Shown here: piece by piece, positions 1-7,970 of the stretch
How the letters are laid out: every line of letters begins with the position of its first letter
Position numbering within the stretch: position 1 is the stretch's first letter
NCBI GenBank assembly: GCA_965226965.1
Contig: OZ245715.1
Span: 3,720,001-3,784,000, forward strand
Source: Endoryza foliicola
Lineage (GTDB): Bacteria; Bacteroidota; Bacteroidia; Chitinophagales; Chitinophagaceae
DNA length: 64,000 nt
Direction: 5' to 3'
Position numbers and translations under genes: made by a program
The notes under the pieces: generated by a model
What the model was told of the DNA's origin: nothing
What the model saw: the letters and a program-made list of their open reading frames with translations, nothing else
Database searches by the model: none

Positions 1-88
1 ATTTGATGGCAGTACGCCATGCAATTGATTTTTCATCCAATGCACCGAAAATGATGCCCTTTTTACCTTTCAAAATGTTGTTAGCCAT
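1..88 (-). CDS. fabI: Enoyl-[acyl-carrier-protein] reductase, 5' end only
   Basis: Only the first 29 codons are in the window; the gene continues off the left edge. The minus-strand reading from the ATG at 88 gives MANNILKGKKGIIFGALDEK and then SIAWRTAIK. This is the characteristic N-terminus of FabI, the NADH-dependent enoyl-ACP reductase of fatty acid elongation, including the start of the Rossmann fold with the SIAW element. A TAnnTTTG promoter box lies 26 nt upstream. The assignment rests on recognition of the N-terminal motif alone; the catalytic Tyr/Lys region is outside the window. Confidence 0.85.
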   Translation of the reverse strand, partial: MANNILKGKKGIIFGALDEKSIAWRTAIK

Positions 89-114
89 AATTGTGCTTTT
101 TGGTATTTGCGGGT

Positions 115-141
115 CAAAAGTATTGAAAAGAGAGAAAACAA
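115..141 (-). promoter_or_regulatory. Candidate promoter of fabI (Bacteroidota -33/-7)
   Basis: On the minus strand a perfect -7 box TACTTTTG (115-122) is preceded, after 16 nt, by ATTG (TTG at 139-141) as a -33 element. Spacing is slightly short of the usual 17-23 nt. The AT-rich dispersed repeat begins just upstream. Confidence 0.45.
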
Positions 142-146
142 TGGAT

Positions 147-523
147 AATTAATAATTAAGAATGAATAATTAATAATTAAACAGCCGGCAGTCAGTCTAA
201 TTTTATAGTAAGGTCGAATTTGTGTGAATCTGTTGTCATCTGCTATCTATGGTCAAAGAAAATTAGCTCTCTAATTCATTTCAGTCACCAAAATTCTTCA
301 ATCAGTCTACTTTACCGCAACGTAAAAAAGAACGCAAAGGTGCGCAACGAAGGTAGCAGCGAAGTTGCACAAAACTCAAAAATTCACAACTTTCACCAAA
401 GCCTAAGGCCTAAGGCCCAACACCTCACAAACAGAACTCAAAACCCAGAACTTGATCTAAAGGGAATCTTTGGTAGATCTGAAGAGGGTATTCAATTATT
501 AATTATTCATTATTAATTATTAA
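147..523. repeat. Composite intergenic repeat, copy 1
   Basis: Gene-free stretch between fabI and recN. In plus orientation it reads: AT module (about 147-180, period near 7, ATTAATAATT type) and CAGCCGGCAGTCAG; a degenerate AATCTG module (about 215-280); a GCAACG/GCAAAGG/GCGAAG module (about 315-375); a CCTAAGGCCTAAGGCCC module (about 400-420); and a second inverted AT module (about 494-523) running into the recN stop codon. This is the reverse of the module order seen at 40.2, 49.7, 50.7 and 59.6 kb. An open frame at 220-516 runs through it and is not considered a gene. Confidence 0.8.
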
Positions 524-2182
524 TTAGTTCCCCACCATTTCCCGAGCATTTTCCAACGCTGCCGCTGTTGGTTTTTCGCCACTTAGCATTTTCGCAATGG
601 CGGTGATGCGTTCATCGGTTGTGAGCTGTCGAATATTGGTTTTGATGGCGTCGCCTTTTATTTCTTTATAAACAAAGTAATGCGCATTGGCTTTTCCTGC
701 AATTTGCGGTTGGTGCGTGATACAAATGATCTGAATTTTTTCAGCCAAGCCCTTCAAAATAATACCTACCTGGCGGGCTGCTTCGCCGCTGATTCCGGTA
801 TCAATTTCATCAAATATTAGGGTAGCTAGTTGCAAGGATTTCGCGACAAGCGATTTAATACACAACATCAATCGGCTCAGCTCTCCCCCACTTGCCACTT
901 TTCGTATAGGCTCAAACTTATTGCTCTTATTGGCATCGAACAAGAAAGCGATCTCATCTTTCCCGAAATAATTGAGTTGTTGTGAGGGCTCCACATTCAC
1001 TTTCAAACGCGCATTGGGCATGCCTACTTGGGCTAGCAAGGTATTCACCTGATCGCAGAGTGGCTTTATCTGCTTTTGACGTTTTGCACTTAAGCTTGCC
1101 GCAAACTCTTCTAATTTCTTTTCATAATCTGCAACTGTTTTTGCAGCGGCAGCAATTTGATCATCGATTTCTAATACGGCTTGCAGTTTATTTGAAAGTT
1201 GTTCTTTTAATTCCAACAACTCGTTCGTAGTGTTTAACCCATGCTTCTTTTGAAGTTTGTAGCCAATTGCCATGCGCTCTTGCAAATGGTTCATTCGCTT
1301 GGGATCGAATTGTACTTGATCACCCACTGCCTCCAATTCATCGTACACATCCTTCAATTCAATGTACGCCGATTGCAATCTTTCTTGCAACGAAGCTAAA
1401 GAAGGCATTAAGCTGCTATAATGCTGAAGTTGATTTGCGAATTGCTTAAGCTGTTGCGTAATGGGCGTTTCTCCCTCTCCTAATCCAAACACTACTTTTG
1501 AAATCGCTTCTTTTATCTCTTCCGTATTGGCTTGAATTTTTAATTCTTCGTTTGCCAATTCTAATTCACTATCCGAGAAATTAGCTTCTTCCAATTCATC
1601 GAACAAGAACTTATTGTAGTCGTATTCTTTCGTGAATTGTTCTTTTTGCAGTTGTAAGGCCGCAAAGGTCTTTTTTGATTCTTGCCATTCAGCAAACAAG
1701 TTTTGATATTGCTCTAACACTGCATCATTGGAGGCCAAGGCATCCAATACTTCTCGTTGAAAATCGGAAGCGCCTAGGTCTAAGGTATCAAACTGCCTGT
1801 GCAGGTCAACCAGCATGCTGCTTAAGTTGCGAAGTTGTTCGAGGGTAACAGGTGTGTCGTTGATAAAGGCACGCGATTTGCCGCCGGAATTGATCTCTCT
1901 TCGAATGACCAATTCATTCTCTGCGTCCAAATCTTCCTCTTTCAAAAATCTTTGAATAGACTTTTTACTTGCTACGTCGAAAAAACCTTCTACAATGCAT
2001 TTCTTTTGACTGTTTAACAGCACAGAAGTGTCGGCACGGTCGCCTAAGATAAGGGACAAAGCCCCCATCAGAATCGATTTACCGGCTCCGGTTTCACCTG
2101 TAATTCCATTAAAATGAGCATCGAAATCAATGTCGATGGCGTCGATAATGGCGTAATTCTGTATGCTGAGTCGCTTAAGCAT
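524..2182 (-). CDS. recN: DNA repair protein RecN
   Basis: SMC-like ATPase that acts in recombinational double-strand break repair in the cytoplasm. The 552-residue length is normal for the family. The N-terminus (LKRLSIQNYAIID) is typical and is followed by Walker A GETGAGKS near residue 30. The middle is a long Glu/Lys/Gln-rich coiled coil. The C-terminal head has the ABC signature ASGGELSR and Walker B TLIFDEIDTGISG, then ITHQPQIA. All ATPase elements appear intact. The stop codon lies at the edge of the AT-rich repeat, so the TAA may be repeat-derived. The gene stands alone on the minus strand, downstream of an exported TPR protein. Confidence 0.97.
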   Translation of the reverse strand: MLKRLSIQNYAIIDAIDIDFDAHFNGITGETGAGKSILMGALSLILGDRADTSVLLNSQKKCIVEGFFDVASKKSIQRFLKEEDLDAENELVIRREINSGGKSRAFINDTPVTLEQLRNLSSMLVDLHRQFDTLDLGASDFQREVLDALASNDAVLEQYQNLFAEWQESKKTFAALQLQKEQFTKEYDYNKFLFDELEEANFSDSELELANEELKIQANTEEIKEAISKVVFGLGEGETPITQQLKQFANQLQHYSSLMPSLASLQERLQSAYIELKDVYDELEAVGDQVQFDPKRMNHLQERMAIGYKLQKKHGLNTTNELLELKEQLSNKLQAVLEIDDQIAAAAKTVADYEKKLEEFAASLSAKRQKQIKPLCDQVNTLLAQVGMPNARLKVNVEPSQQLNYFGKDEIAFLFDANKSNKFEPIRKVASGGELSRLMLCIKSLVAKSLQLATLIFDEIDTGISGEAARQVGIILKGLAEKIQIICITHQPQIAGKANAHYFVYKEIKGDAIKTNIRQLTTDERITAIAKMLSGEKPTAAALENAREMVGN

Positions 2183-2248
2183 AGTACTAAATATTATAGC
2201 AAATTAGCGATTAAAGGCTAATATTCGTCAATTCTTACTTGTAAATTA

Positions 2249-3739
2249 TCAGGGTGTTTTTCCACAACGCAACACGCCTGCTTTGGCTCTTTGGTCGAGG
2301 GAGTTTTTGTAGTCGTGATTATCCATATCAAGGCATTCTTGATACCATTTAAGCGCTTCTGTAAGTTGCCCTCTAGCTTCGAACAGCATTCCTAATTGAA
2401 GGGCAGAACGTGCGGCAAAATATTCAGTTCTTTCTCGGCCTTGTTGAATGGCCAATTTGTAAAAGGGGATGGCTTCTTCGGTGCGCCCCAATTCGTCGTA
2501 AATTCTCGCTACCCTGTAATTGAATTCAATTTGATCTACCGTGTTTTTGAAGTCGGTGTATCGCTTCCCAAACAACAAACGCAAAGCTTCCATATAGTAG
2601 CCCCCATCGGAATAGAGACGCGCTTTCAATAGCAATGGATCAGGCCATTTTGGATTGGAAGCTTGCTTTTGGGCTTGTTTGTCGGCCTCTGCGGCCAATG
2701 AACCTCTTCGTAACACTTCCAGTCTATACTTTTCTGCTTTAGCAGTATTGCCATTCAAGTAATAATACCAGCTGATTTTTAACAACACGTCTTTAATATA
2801 GTATTTCCCTTTGAACTGGGTAGCGTACTTCTCCAAATGATTTACTGCGTCTATATCTAAGTGATAGAGCTTTGCATATCCTTCTTCAAAATCCCATACC
2901 AAAGTAGGTAGGTATTCCCGACTGTTCTTTCGTTGCTGAATCAATTTTAACGCAATATCTGCGTGTTGGGTGTTGAGGTGTAAGTTAACGGCTAAATAAA
3001 GCAGCAGTTGGTTGAAAGGATATTTTTGTAGTTCTTTCTGAATAGAATTAAAGATCTCTTTTCGGTCATTCAGGATATAATACTTTAAATAAAATTGATA
3101 GAACAGTCCTTCCTCCCGAAAGAGTAGCGACCATTCATCTGTTGCATTTAAAACCTTGTTCATTTGAGCCATCCCGTCTGAAACGGTTCCCTTGATTCCC
3201 ATAAGATTGGCCAACCATTTGTAGCCATCGGGTATGGTTCCTGCAGCCACTTGCATGGCTCCTCTAAATAACGTGTTGGGAAGAAATGCCGGGAAGCTTT
3301 TTTGATTTTCCTTGAAATTCAGAAAAGCGGCACGAAATGAAAGCCCTGCACTCCAATTGTGATCAAACTTCGCTTCAACGGCGGCTGTTTGAAATTGTAC
3401 CAATGCACGGGAAAAAAGATACCAAGGATCGTCTTCAGGGCCATCTTCCAATTGATCCAATCTATCTTCAAACAAGGGGAACCTTTTCTTATATACTGCC
3501 GGATCTTCATTCAAAAACAAGTCGTAAAAATCGATGTAGTTTTCGAGTAAAACGGGAATGAGGTTATTGGGATTGATCCGTTGCTCGTTAGTCAATAGTA
3601 GTTTGGCATACTCCGTTCTTAGAGAAACGATAGCAGTGTATGCTTCTTTACAATTGGCATTGAATTCGAAGCGCTTTTGAGCTGAAGCATTCAGCACACA
3701 GAACAACGCTGAAACAGTAAGCAGGAGTACCTTTCGCAT
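2249..3739 (-). CDS. Exported tetratricopeptide-repeat protein
   Basis: Predicted 496-residue exported protein of unknown specific function. I chose the ATG at 3739 because it begins a clean signal peptide (MRKVLLLTVSALFCVLNASA, then Q) and because a TATCTTTG promoter box lies 8 nt upstream. The longer open frame to 3787 runs through that promoter and a hairpin. The body is alpha-helical, with TPR-like helical pairs most evident in the last third (about residues 370-490: RVARIYDELGRTEEAIPFYK, then ARSALQLGMLFEARGQLTEA, then LKWYQECLDM). No catalytic motif is seen. It probably acts as a periplasmic or outer-membrane-associated scaffold. It lies downstream of another exported protein, separated by a strong hairpin. 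Confidence 0.8.
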   Translation of the reverse strand: MRKVLLLTVSALFCVLNASAQKRFEFNANCKEAYTAIVSLRTEYAKLLLTNEQRINPNNLIPVLLENYIDFYDLFLNEDPAVYKKRFPLFEDRLDQLEDGPEDDPWYLFSRALVQFQTAAVEAKFDHNWSAGLSFRAAFLNFKENQKSFPAFLPNTLFRGAMQVAAGTIPDGYKWLANLMGIKGTVSDGMAQMNKVLNATDEWSLLFREEGLFYQFYLKYYILNDRKEIFNSIQKELQKYPFNQLLLYLAVNLHLNTQHADIALKLIQQRKNSREYLPTLVWDFEEGYAKLYHLDIDAVNHLEKYATQFKGKYYIKDVLLKISWYYYLNGNTAKAEKYRLEVLRRGSLAAEADKQAQKQASNPKWPDPLLLKARLYSDGGYYMEALRLLFGKRYTDFKNTVDQIEFNYRVARIYDELGRTEEAIPFYKLAIQQGRERTEYFAARSALQLGMLFEARGQLTEALKWYQECLDMDNHDYKNSLDQRAKAGVLRCGKTP

Positions 3740-3747
3740 GAATGGTA

Positions 3748-3755
3748 CAAAGATA
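3748..3755 (-). promoter_or_regulatory. -7 box of the exported TPR gene
   Basis: The minus strand reads TATCTTTG, a perfect match to TAnnTTTG, 8 nt before the chosen ATG. Transcription would start almost at the start codon. No clear -33 TTG was found. Confidence 0.4.
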
Positions 3756-3773
3756 GGGATTCTTATAAAGCAG

Positions 3774-3800
3774 CAAGATCTCGCCAATGGCGAGATCTTG
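3774..3800 (-). terminator. Strong 12-bp hairpin, probable terminator
   Basis: CAAGATCTCGCC (3774-3785) pairs perfectly with 3789-3800 around a 3-nt loop. It sits just after the stop of the minus-strand gene ending at 3823. The U-tract is poor, so it may instead stabilise the 3' end. Confidence 0.55.
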
Positions 3801-3822
3801 ATAGTTGTTTTCGAATGATGTA

Positions 3823-5637
3823 CTATTTCGTTAAATCGAATCTTGACAGCAGTACTTTGTCTCCTTTCAATGTTTCACTTAAGTAAATAAGGTATTTACC
3901 CAAGCGGAGTACGTTTTTATCCGGCATCAAATAGTATTTGCGATTTTCATCTTCACCCAATACTTTGAAATCACTGGCTTTTTTAGTAGCAGCATCAATT
4001 ACACCGTATTGAATGGTATAGAGCGGTGTGTAGGTAGTGCTAACAGTAGTGGTACGAGTACCGGCGAAGAAGTTGTAGTCGGTATCGATATCGGTATCTT
4101 TATCGATGGCCTTACACATGGTGATCATCCAATAGATCTTCTTTCCATCAGGAGATTCGTACACATCCGAATTGGCCGGAAACTGATCGGGTGTCAATCC
4201 ACTACTGAACATTCCCAATCCTTTTTTACGATCCAACTCTACACCATAGTTTCCAATGAACTTACCGTCGGCTCCAAATTGAAGCATGAACAATCCTTTG
4301 TAAAGTCTGGAACCTTTGTTGCCGCCAATGCGATCAAGCTTAAAGTCTTGTCCATGTACAAATACATGATGGTTAGAAAGGATTCCGATACCGGTAGTGA
4401 TGAAACGTTTTCCGTCGAACTCTACTTCACGTTTTTGTCCTTCGGGTTTGATGTTTTTCTTATTGATGTCGTCAATGCTTGGAGCATCAATGAATTCAAG
4501 TTTGCCTTTTGATAATTTTCCCACTTGGAAGTTAGAGTATTTCATTTCATCCAAGCGTGCGTCAATTTGTTCTTGTGTAACTTGAGTAGCTTCACCGCCT
4601 ATTCCTTTGAATCCGCCAAGCAACCCACCTTTTTCATCAGGGTCATCGTTCGACGTATTTTCAATTAATGGACCCTTGAAAATTTCATTGCTGTTTTTAT
4701 TCTTATCGATACCGGGACCATACAAATACACTTCTCCGTCTTTCTGGAAAGCTCCAAGTAATCTCCAACCTGCAACAGGCACTGTGAAATCATATTTTTC
4801 TACTAGATCTCCGGTACTGGTAAATCGGCAAAAAGTATAGGTTTTGGGATCCCCTTCTACTTTACCAAATCCGGCACCACCAAAAGGAGCAAATACCACC
4901 ACCCAATCGCGGGGCTTGTCGTCGAGGGTTTCAGGATCTTCGTCTTCTAGGGGAGTAGATAGAATGGGAGCTTTTGCCGTTTCAAAATTAATGTCTACTT
5001 TTTTAGTGATGTTTACATTGCCGTCGGCTTGAATGATTTGATAATTGAGGTAAGATTTGATCATATCTCTGCCATCTTTCACTCCTGCTACCACATTGAT
5101 ATAGCCTTCCGGATCGTTTTCGTAGAAGCCACCACGGAACATATAACGGTTACCGGTACTTTCATCTTTGGGTTTTACTTTATTCCCCATGATGACTCTT
5201 TTTGCATAACCCCCGCGAAGCCAGCTCCATTTGTAGCGAATGATTTTCTCACGGAATACCATTTCGCCTTTTAAATTCGTACGAACATAGAGGCTCTTGG
5301 TTTCATAGGTCTCCCCTTTGAACTTGAACCACTTGTATTTCTTCTTTACTTTTTCAATTTCGTCTTCTTCTTTTTCTTTCTTTATTAGGTTGAGGTTTGC
5401 ATCGTAGAAATAATGCTCTACAATTACTTTAGAGTTTGTTGATTTCAACACATAAATGAGATCAAATTGTTGATTGGCATCGTCAACAACAATTTGTCCG
5501 AGATAGCCTTTTCGGGCTTTTCTTGAAATTTCATGATCTTTTTCCAATACTTCCATTTGAGCGGAAACTTGATTGGAGAAAAGAGTGAGCAAGGCGAGGC
5601 ATAAGACGCCTAGGAAGGGGTTAACAGGTTTGCGCAT
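3823..5637 (-). CDS. Exported protein of unknown function
   Basis: I do not recognise this 604-residue protein. The ATG at 5637 starts a signal peptide (MRKPVNPFLGVLCLALLTLF then SNQVSAQ) and lies 18 nt from a perfect TAGATTTG box; the longer frame to 5715 lacks this. The mature part is beta-rich, with charged and aromatic strands, a lysine/glutamate-rich stretch around residues 85-105 and a Gly/Asp-rich loop around 330-350. It reads like a beta-propeller or other all-beta surface protein, but no family motif was found. There is no T9SS C-terminal domain and no lipobox. It is followed by a hairpin and the exported TPR gene, which may be functionally linked. Confidence 0.75.
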   Translation of the reverse strand: MRKPVNPFLGVLCLALLTLFSNQVSAQMEVLEKDHEISRKARKGYLGQIVVDDANQQFDLIYVLKSTNSKVIVEHYFYDANLNLIKKEKEEDEIEKVKKKYKWFKFKGETYETKSLYVRTNLKGEMVFREKIIRYKWSWLRGGYAKRVIMGNKVKPKDESTGNRYMFRGGFYENDPEGYINVVAGVKDGRDMIKSYLNYQIIQADGNVNITKKVDINFETAKAPILSTPLEDEDPETLDDKPRDWVVVFAPFGGAGFGKVEGDPKTYTFCRFTSTGDLVEKYDFTVPVAGWRLLGAFQKDGEVYLYGPGIDKNKNSNEIFKGPLIENTSNDDPDEKGGLLGGFKGIGGEATQVTQEQIDARLDEMKYSNFQVGKLSKGKLEFIDAPSIDDINKKNIKPEGQKREVEFDGKRFITTGIGILSNHHVFVHGQDFKLDRIGGNKGSRLYKGLFMLQFGADGKFIGNYGVELDRKKGLGMFSSGLTPDQFPANSDVYESPDGKKIYWMITMCKAIDKDTDIDTDYNFFAGTRTTTVSTTYTPLYTIQYGVIDAATKKASDFKVLGEDENRKYYLMPDKNVLRLGKYLIYLSETLKGDKVLLSRFDLTK

Positions 5638-5655
5638 AGAGCTAATAATTTGCTT

Positions 5656-5663
5656 CAAATCTA
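5656..5663 (-). promoter_or_regulatory. -7 box of the exported unknown gene
   Basis: The minus strand reads TAGATTTG, a perfect TAnnTTTG match 18 nt before the ATG at 5637. It supports the shorter start. No convincing -33 was seen. Confidence 0.4.
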
Positions 5664-5777
5664 TTGGTAGAAGAGAAGTGAGGGAATACCCTCTGGGGGG
5701 TATTTTTGACCACAAAGGTGAGGAAGTTTAGGAAGGGGCGCGAATTGACTGCCTAAGAATTGGAACCGCAGCAGTAT

Positions 5778-5805
5778 AAAAAAAGCCGGTGCAAGTGCAC
5801 CGGCT
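5778..5805 (-). terminator. Rho-independent terminator of the zinc-ribbon/Nif3 operon
   Basis: On the minus strand the stem AGCCGGTGCA / TGCACCGGCT (5796-5805 with 5784-5793) is followed by seven U residues (5778-5784). It lies 27 nt past the stop of the zinc-ribbon gene. Confidence 0.85.
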
Positions 5806-5831
5806 CTATAGATAGATAGTCAGCTTTTCGG

Positions 5832-6587
5832 TTATTTTACTTCAACGCTGTCGAACAAATCGCGGTCAACCAATACACGACCACAGTTTTCGCAAACGAT
5901 GATCTTTTTGCGTTGACGGATTTCGCTTTGACGTTGAGGAGGGATAGCATTAAAGCAACCACCACAAGAATCACGCTCAACCGGAACAACAGCCAAGCCA
6001 TTGCGGTAGTTTTTGCGGATGCGGTTGAAAGAAGTCAACAAACGCTCGTCTACTTTCTTGCTTGCTTCAGCAGAAAGCTCAGCGAAGTGCTTTTCTTCTT
6101 TTTCAGTAGAAGCGATGATTTTTTCGAGTTCTCCTTTCTTTGTACCGAGAACACCTTCTTTTACAGCAAGATTTTTCTTTGCTTTTTCAAGTACTACTAC
6201 TTTATCAGCAATTTCTTCATTCGCGTCTTTGATATGCTTTTCAGCCAGTTTCATTTCCAGCTGTTGCATTTCCATTTCTTTATTGATGGCTTCAAACTCG
6301 CGACTGTTCTTTACATTCTCGCTTTGCTTTTCGTATTTTTTTACCAGTGCTTCAGCTTCTTTGATCAAATTTTTCTTTTGAGCAATGAACTCTTGAATAC
6401 CGTTGATTTCTTCCTCAATACGAGTTTGACGAGCATGCAAACCCTGGATCTCGTCTTCGAGATCACTCACTTCCATTGGAAGTTCGCCTTTCAGAATTTG
6501 AATCTCATCAATTTTAGATTCGATTTTTTGGAGTGCGACTACCGAAGAGAGTTTTTCTTCTACGGAGTATTCTTTTACTGTACTCAT
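5832..6587 (-). CDS. Coiled-coil C4-type zinc-ribbon protein
   Basis: 251-residue cytoplasmic protein with a long N-terminal helical hairpin (about residues 10-185, rich in Glu, Lys and Gln, heptad-like). It ends in a zinc ribbon with CGGC and CENCG pairs near residues 208-240 (CGGCFNAIPP ... VCENCGRVLVD). This architecture matches the C4-type zinc ribbon family, including the Helicobacter CT398/HP0958-like proteins, implicated in RNA or protein chaperoning. The start codon is 2 nt downstream of the Nif3 stop, so the two are co-transcribed. A strong terminator follows. The biochemical role is not established for most members. Confidence 0.9.
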   Translation of the reverse strand: MSTVKEYSVEEKLSSVVALQKIESKIDEIQILKGELPMEVSDLEDEIQGLHARQTRIEEEINGIQEFIAQKKNLIKEAEALVKKYEKQSENVKNSREFEAINKEMEMQQLEMKLAEKHIKDANEEIADKVVVLEKAKKNLAVKEGVLGTKKGELEKIIASTEKEEKHFAELSAEASKKVDERLLTSFNRIRKNYRNGLAVVPVERDSCGGCFNAIPPQRQSEIRQRKKIIVCENCGRVLVDRDLFDSVEVK

Positions 6588-6589
6588 AG

Positions 6590-7687
6590 TTAGAAATAAT
6601 AATAAACCGGGTTAGTGTTTTGAACCGATTTAAGGACGGCAAAGTTAGGAAATTTTTGCTGCAAAACATCAGTTAGCCAATCTCTTGTAAACTGTTCGCT
6701 CTCAAAATGGCCAATATCGCATAAAAGCATCCGCCCGTCGGCTTCAAAAAACTCGTGATATTTTAAGTCGGCGGTTACAAAAACGTCGGCCTTCACCGCT
6801 AATGCCTTGTTAATCAAGAAACTACCAGCACCCCCACAAACGGCTACTTTCTGCACCGTACCCGGAAGCAATTGGGTATGACGAATAAGTGTCAATCCAA
6901 ACTGATTCTTCAAAACTTGCAAAAAATCTGCGGAATTCACCGGTTTGGGTAGTTTTCCGACAATTCCTGACCCAATTTTGGAATAAGCATTTTCTAATTG
7001 ATACAGGTCGTAAGCGATTTCCTCATACGGGTGAGATATCTTCAAAGCCGCCAAAACGGATCGTTCGTTGCCCACTTCGTATACCGTTTCCAATTTCACC
7101 TCCGCTTCTACATGTCGTGATCCAACGGACCCAACATAAGGTTGTGCACCTTGCCCGGCTTTAAAGGTTCCTGAACCGGCAGCGAAAAAACTACACTCGG
7201 TATAATTACCAATGGAACCCGCACCGGCTGCAAACAAAGCATCTTGAACTGCACCAACATGAGCTTGAGGTACATAAACCGATAGTTTACGTACTGAATT
7301 GGGCTTCGGATCTAAAACTGAACGTTCCACCAATCCAAGTTTATTCGCAATGGTTGCGTTAACGCCTTCAATAACATTATCTAAATTGGTGTGAATGGCA
7401 TAAATCGCCAATTTGTTTTCGATTGCTTTGATCAACAATCGTTCAACATAGTTTGCACCTGTCAATCGCTTCAACCCTTTAAAAATAAGTGGGTGATGCG
7501 CCACAATTAAATTGATGTTTTTTGAAAGGGCTTCTTCCATTACAGCTTCTGTAACATCGAGTGTACAAAGTACACCGGTACAATCCCAATCGTAATTTCC
7601 GGTGAGCAATCCACTGTTATCATACGACTCCTGATACATCGGAGGCGCTTTCGCTTCTAGTTCTTGAACAATGTCGATGATTTTCAT
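6590..7687 (-). CDS. Nif3-like dinuclear metal-centre protein (YqfO type)
   Basis: 365-residue member of the Nif3/DUF34 family, with a toroidal-hexamer fold and a two-metal site. Residues 1-110 carry the N-terminal half with the metal-ligand motifs (ITEAVM-type loop, IVAHHPLIFKGLK, AIHTNLDNV). Residues about 120-240 are the inserted domain (VYVPQAHVGAVQDALFAAGA, then GSIGNYTEC and HPYEEIAYDLY) found in the long YqfO-type members. The C-terminal half has VAVCGGAGS, TADLKYHE and IGHFESEQF. All metal-ligand regions look intact. The start is supported by TACCTTTG ending 4 nt upstream, implying a leaderless message. It is translated just before the zinc-ribbon protein, a pairing I know from other Bacteroidota. 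Confidence 0.93.
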   Translation of the reverse strand: MKIIDIVQELEAKAPPMYQESYDNSGLLTGNYDWDCTGVLCTLDVTEAVMEEALSKNINLIVAHHPLIFKGLKRLTGANYVERLLIKAIENKLAIYAIHTNLDNVIEGVNATIANKLGLVERSVLDPKPNSVRKLSVYVPQAHVGAVQDALFAAGAGSIGNYTECSFFAAGSGTFKAGQGAQPYVGSVGSRHVEAEVKLETVYEVGNERSVLAALKISHPYEEIAYDLYQLENAYSKIGSGIVGKLPKPVNSADFLQVLKNQFGLTLIRHTQLLPGTVQKVAVCGGAGSFLINKALAVKADVFVTADLKYHEFFEADGRMLLCDIGHFESEQFTRDWLTDVLQQKFPNFAVLKSVQNTNPVYYYF

Positions 7688-7691
7688 GGGG

Positions 7692-7699
7692 CAAAGGTA
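7692..7699 (-). promoter_or_regulatory. -7 box of the nif3-like/zinc-ribbon operon
   Basis: The minus strand reads TACCTTTG, a perfect TAnnTTTG match, only 4 nt before the ATG. Transcription would begin at or next to the start codon. The normal -33 position is occupied by the AT-rich repeat and has no TTG. Confidence 0.5.
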
Positions 7700-7710
7700 G
7701 GAAGAGGGAG

Positions 7711-7970
7711 ATAATTAAGAATTAAGAGTTAAGAATTAAGAATTGAACAGCCGGGGTAATTAATAATTAATAAGTAATAATTAATAATTGAACAGCCGGG
7801 GTAAAAGAGGGAGGATGGAGGAGACGAGGAAAGAGGAAATACAGAGAAACTGCTAGCGCTGCGTTTTAGCTGCGCCGCTGTAGGAAAAAACAATACAAAA
7901 GAGCAAGGAAATTCTCTGCGACTTCTTTGCGCTCTTGGCGTTCTTTGCGGTGAAGCCTAAGGCCTAACGC
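7711..7970. repeat. Composite intergenic repeat, copy 2
   Basis: Gene-free gap. In plus order it holds: two AT-rich modules each ending in GAACAGCCGGGG (about 7711-7802); a purine module with GAGGATGGAGGAGACGAGG (about 7808-7840); a GCGCTGCGTTTTAGC segment; a period-10 CTTTGCG/CTTGGCG module (about 7915-7952); and a CCTAAGGCCTAACGCCTA module (about 7954-7972) that overlaps the stop codon of the TPR-CHAT gene on the other strand. Confidence 0.8.

Noticed and set aside
220..516. 98-codon open frame on the plus strand between fabI and recN.
   Set aside because: It runs entirely through the composite repeat and the translated sequence is low-complexity. It is not a gene.
5913..6593. 226-codon plus-strand frame opposite the zinc-ribbon gene.
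   Set aside because: It is the antisense of a Glu/Lys-rich coiled coil, which gives long Phe/Leu-rich open frames by codon bias. The minus-strand gene is clearly real.
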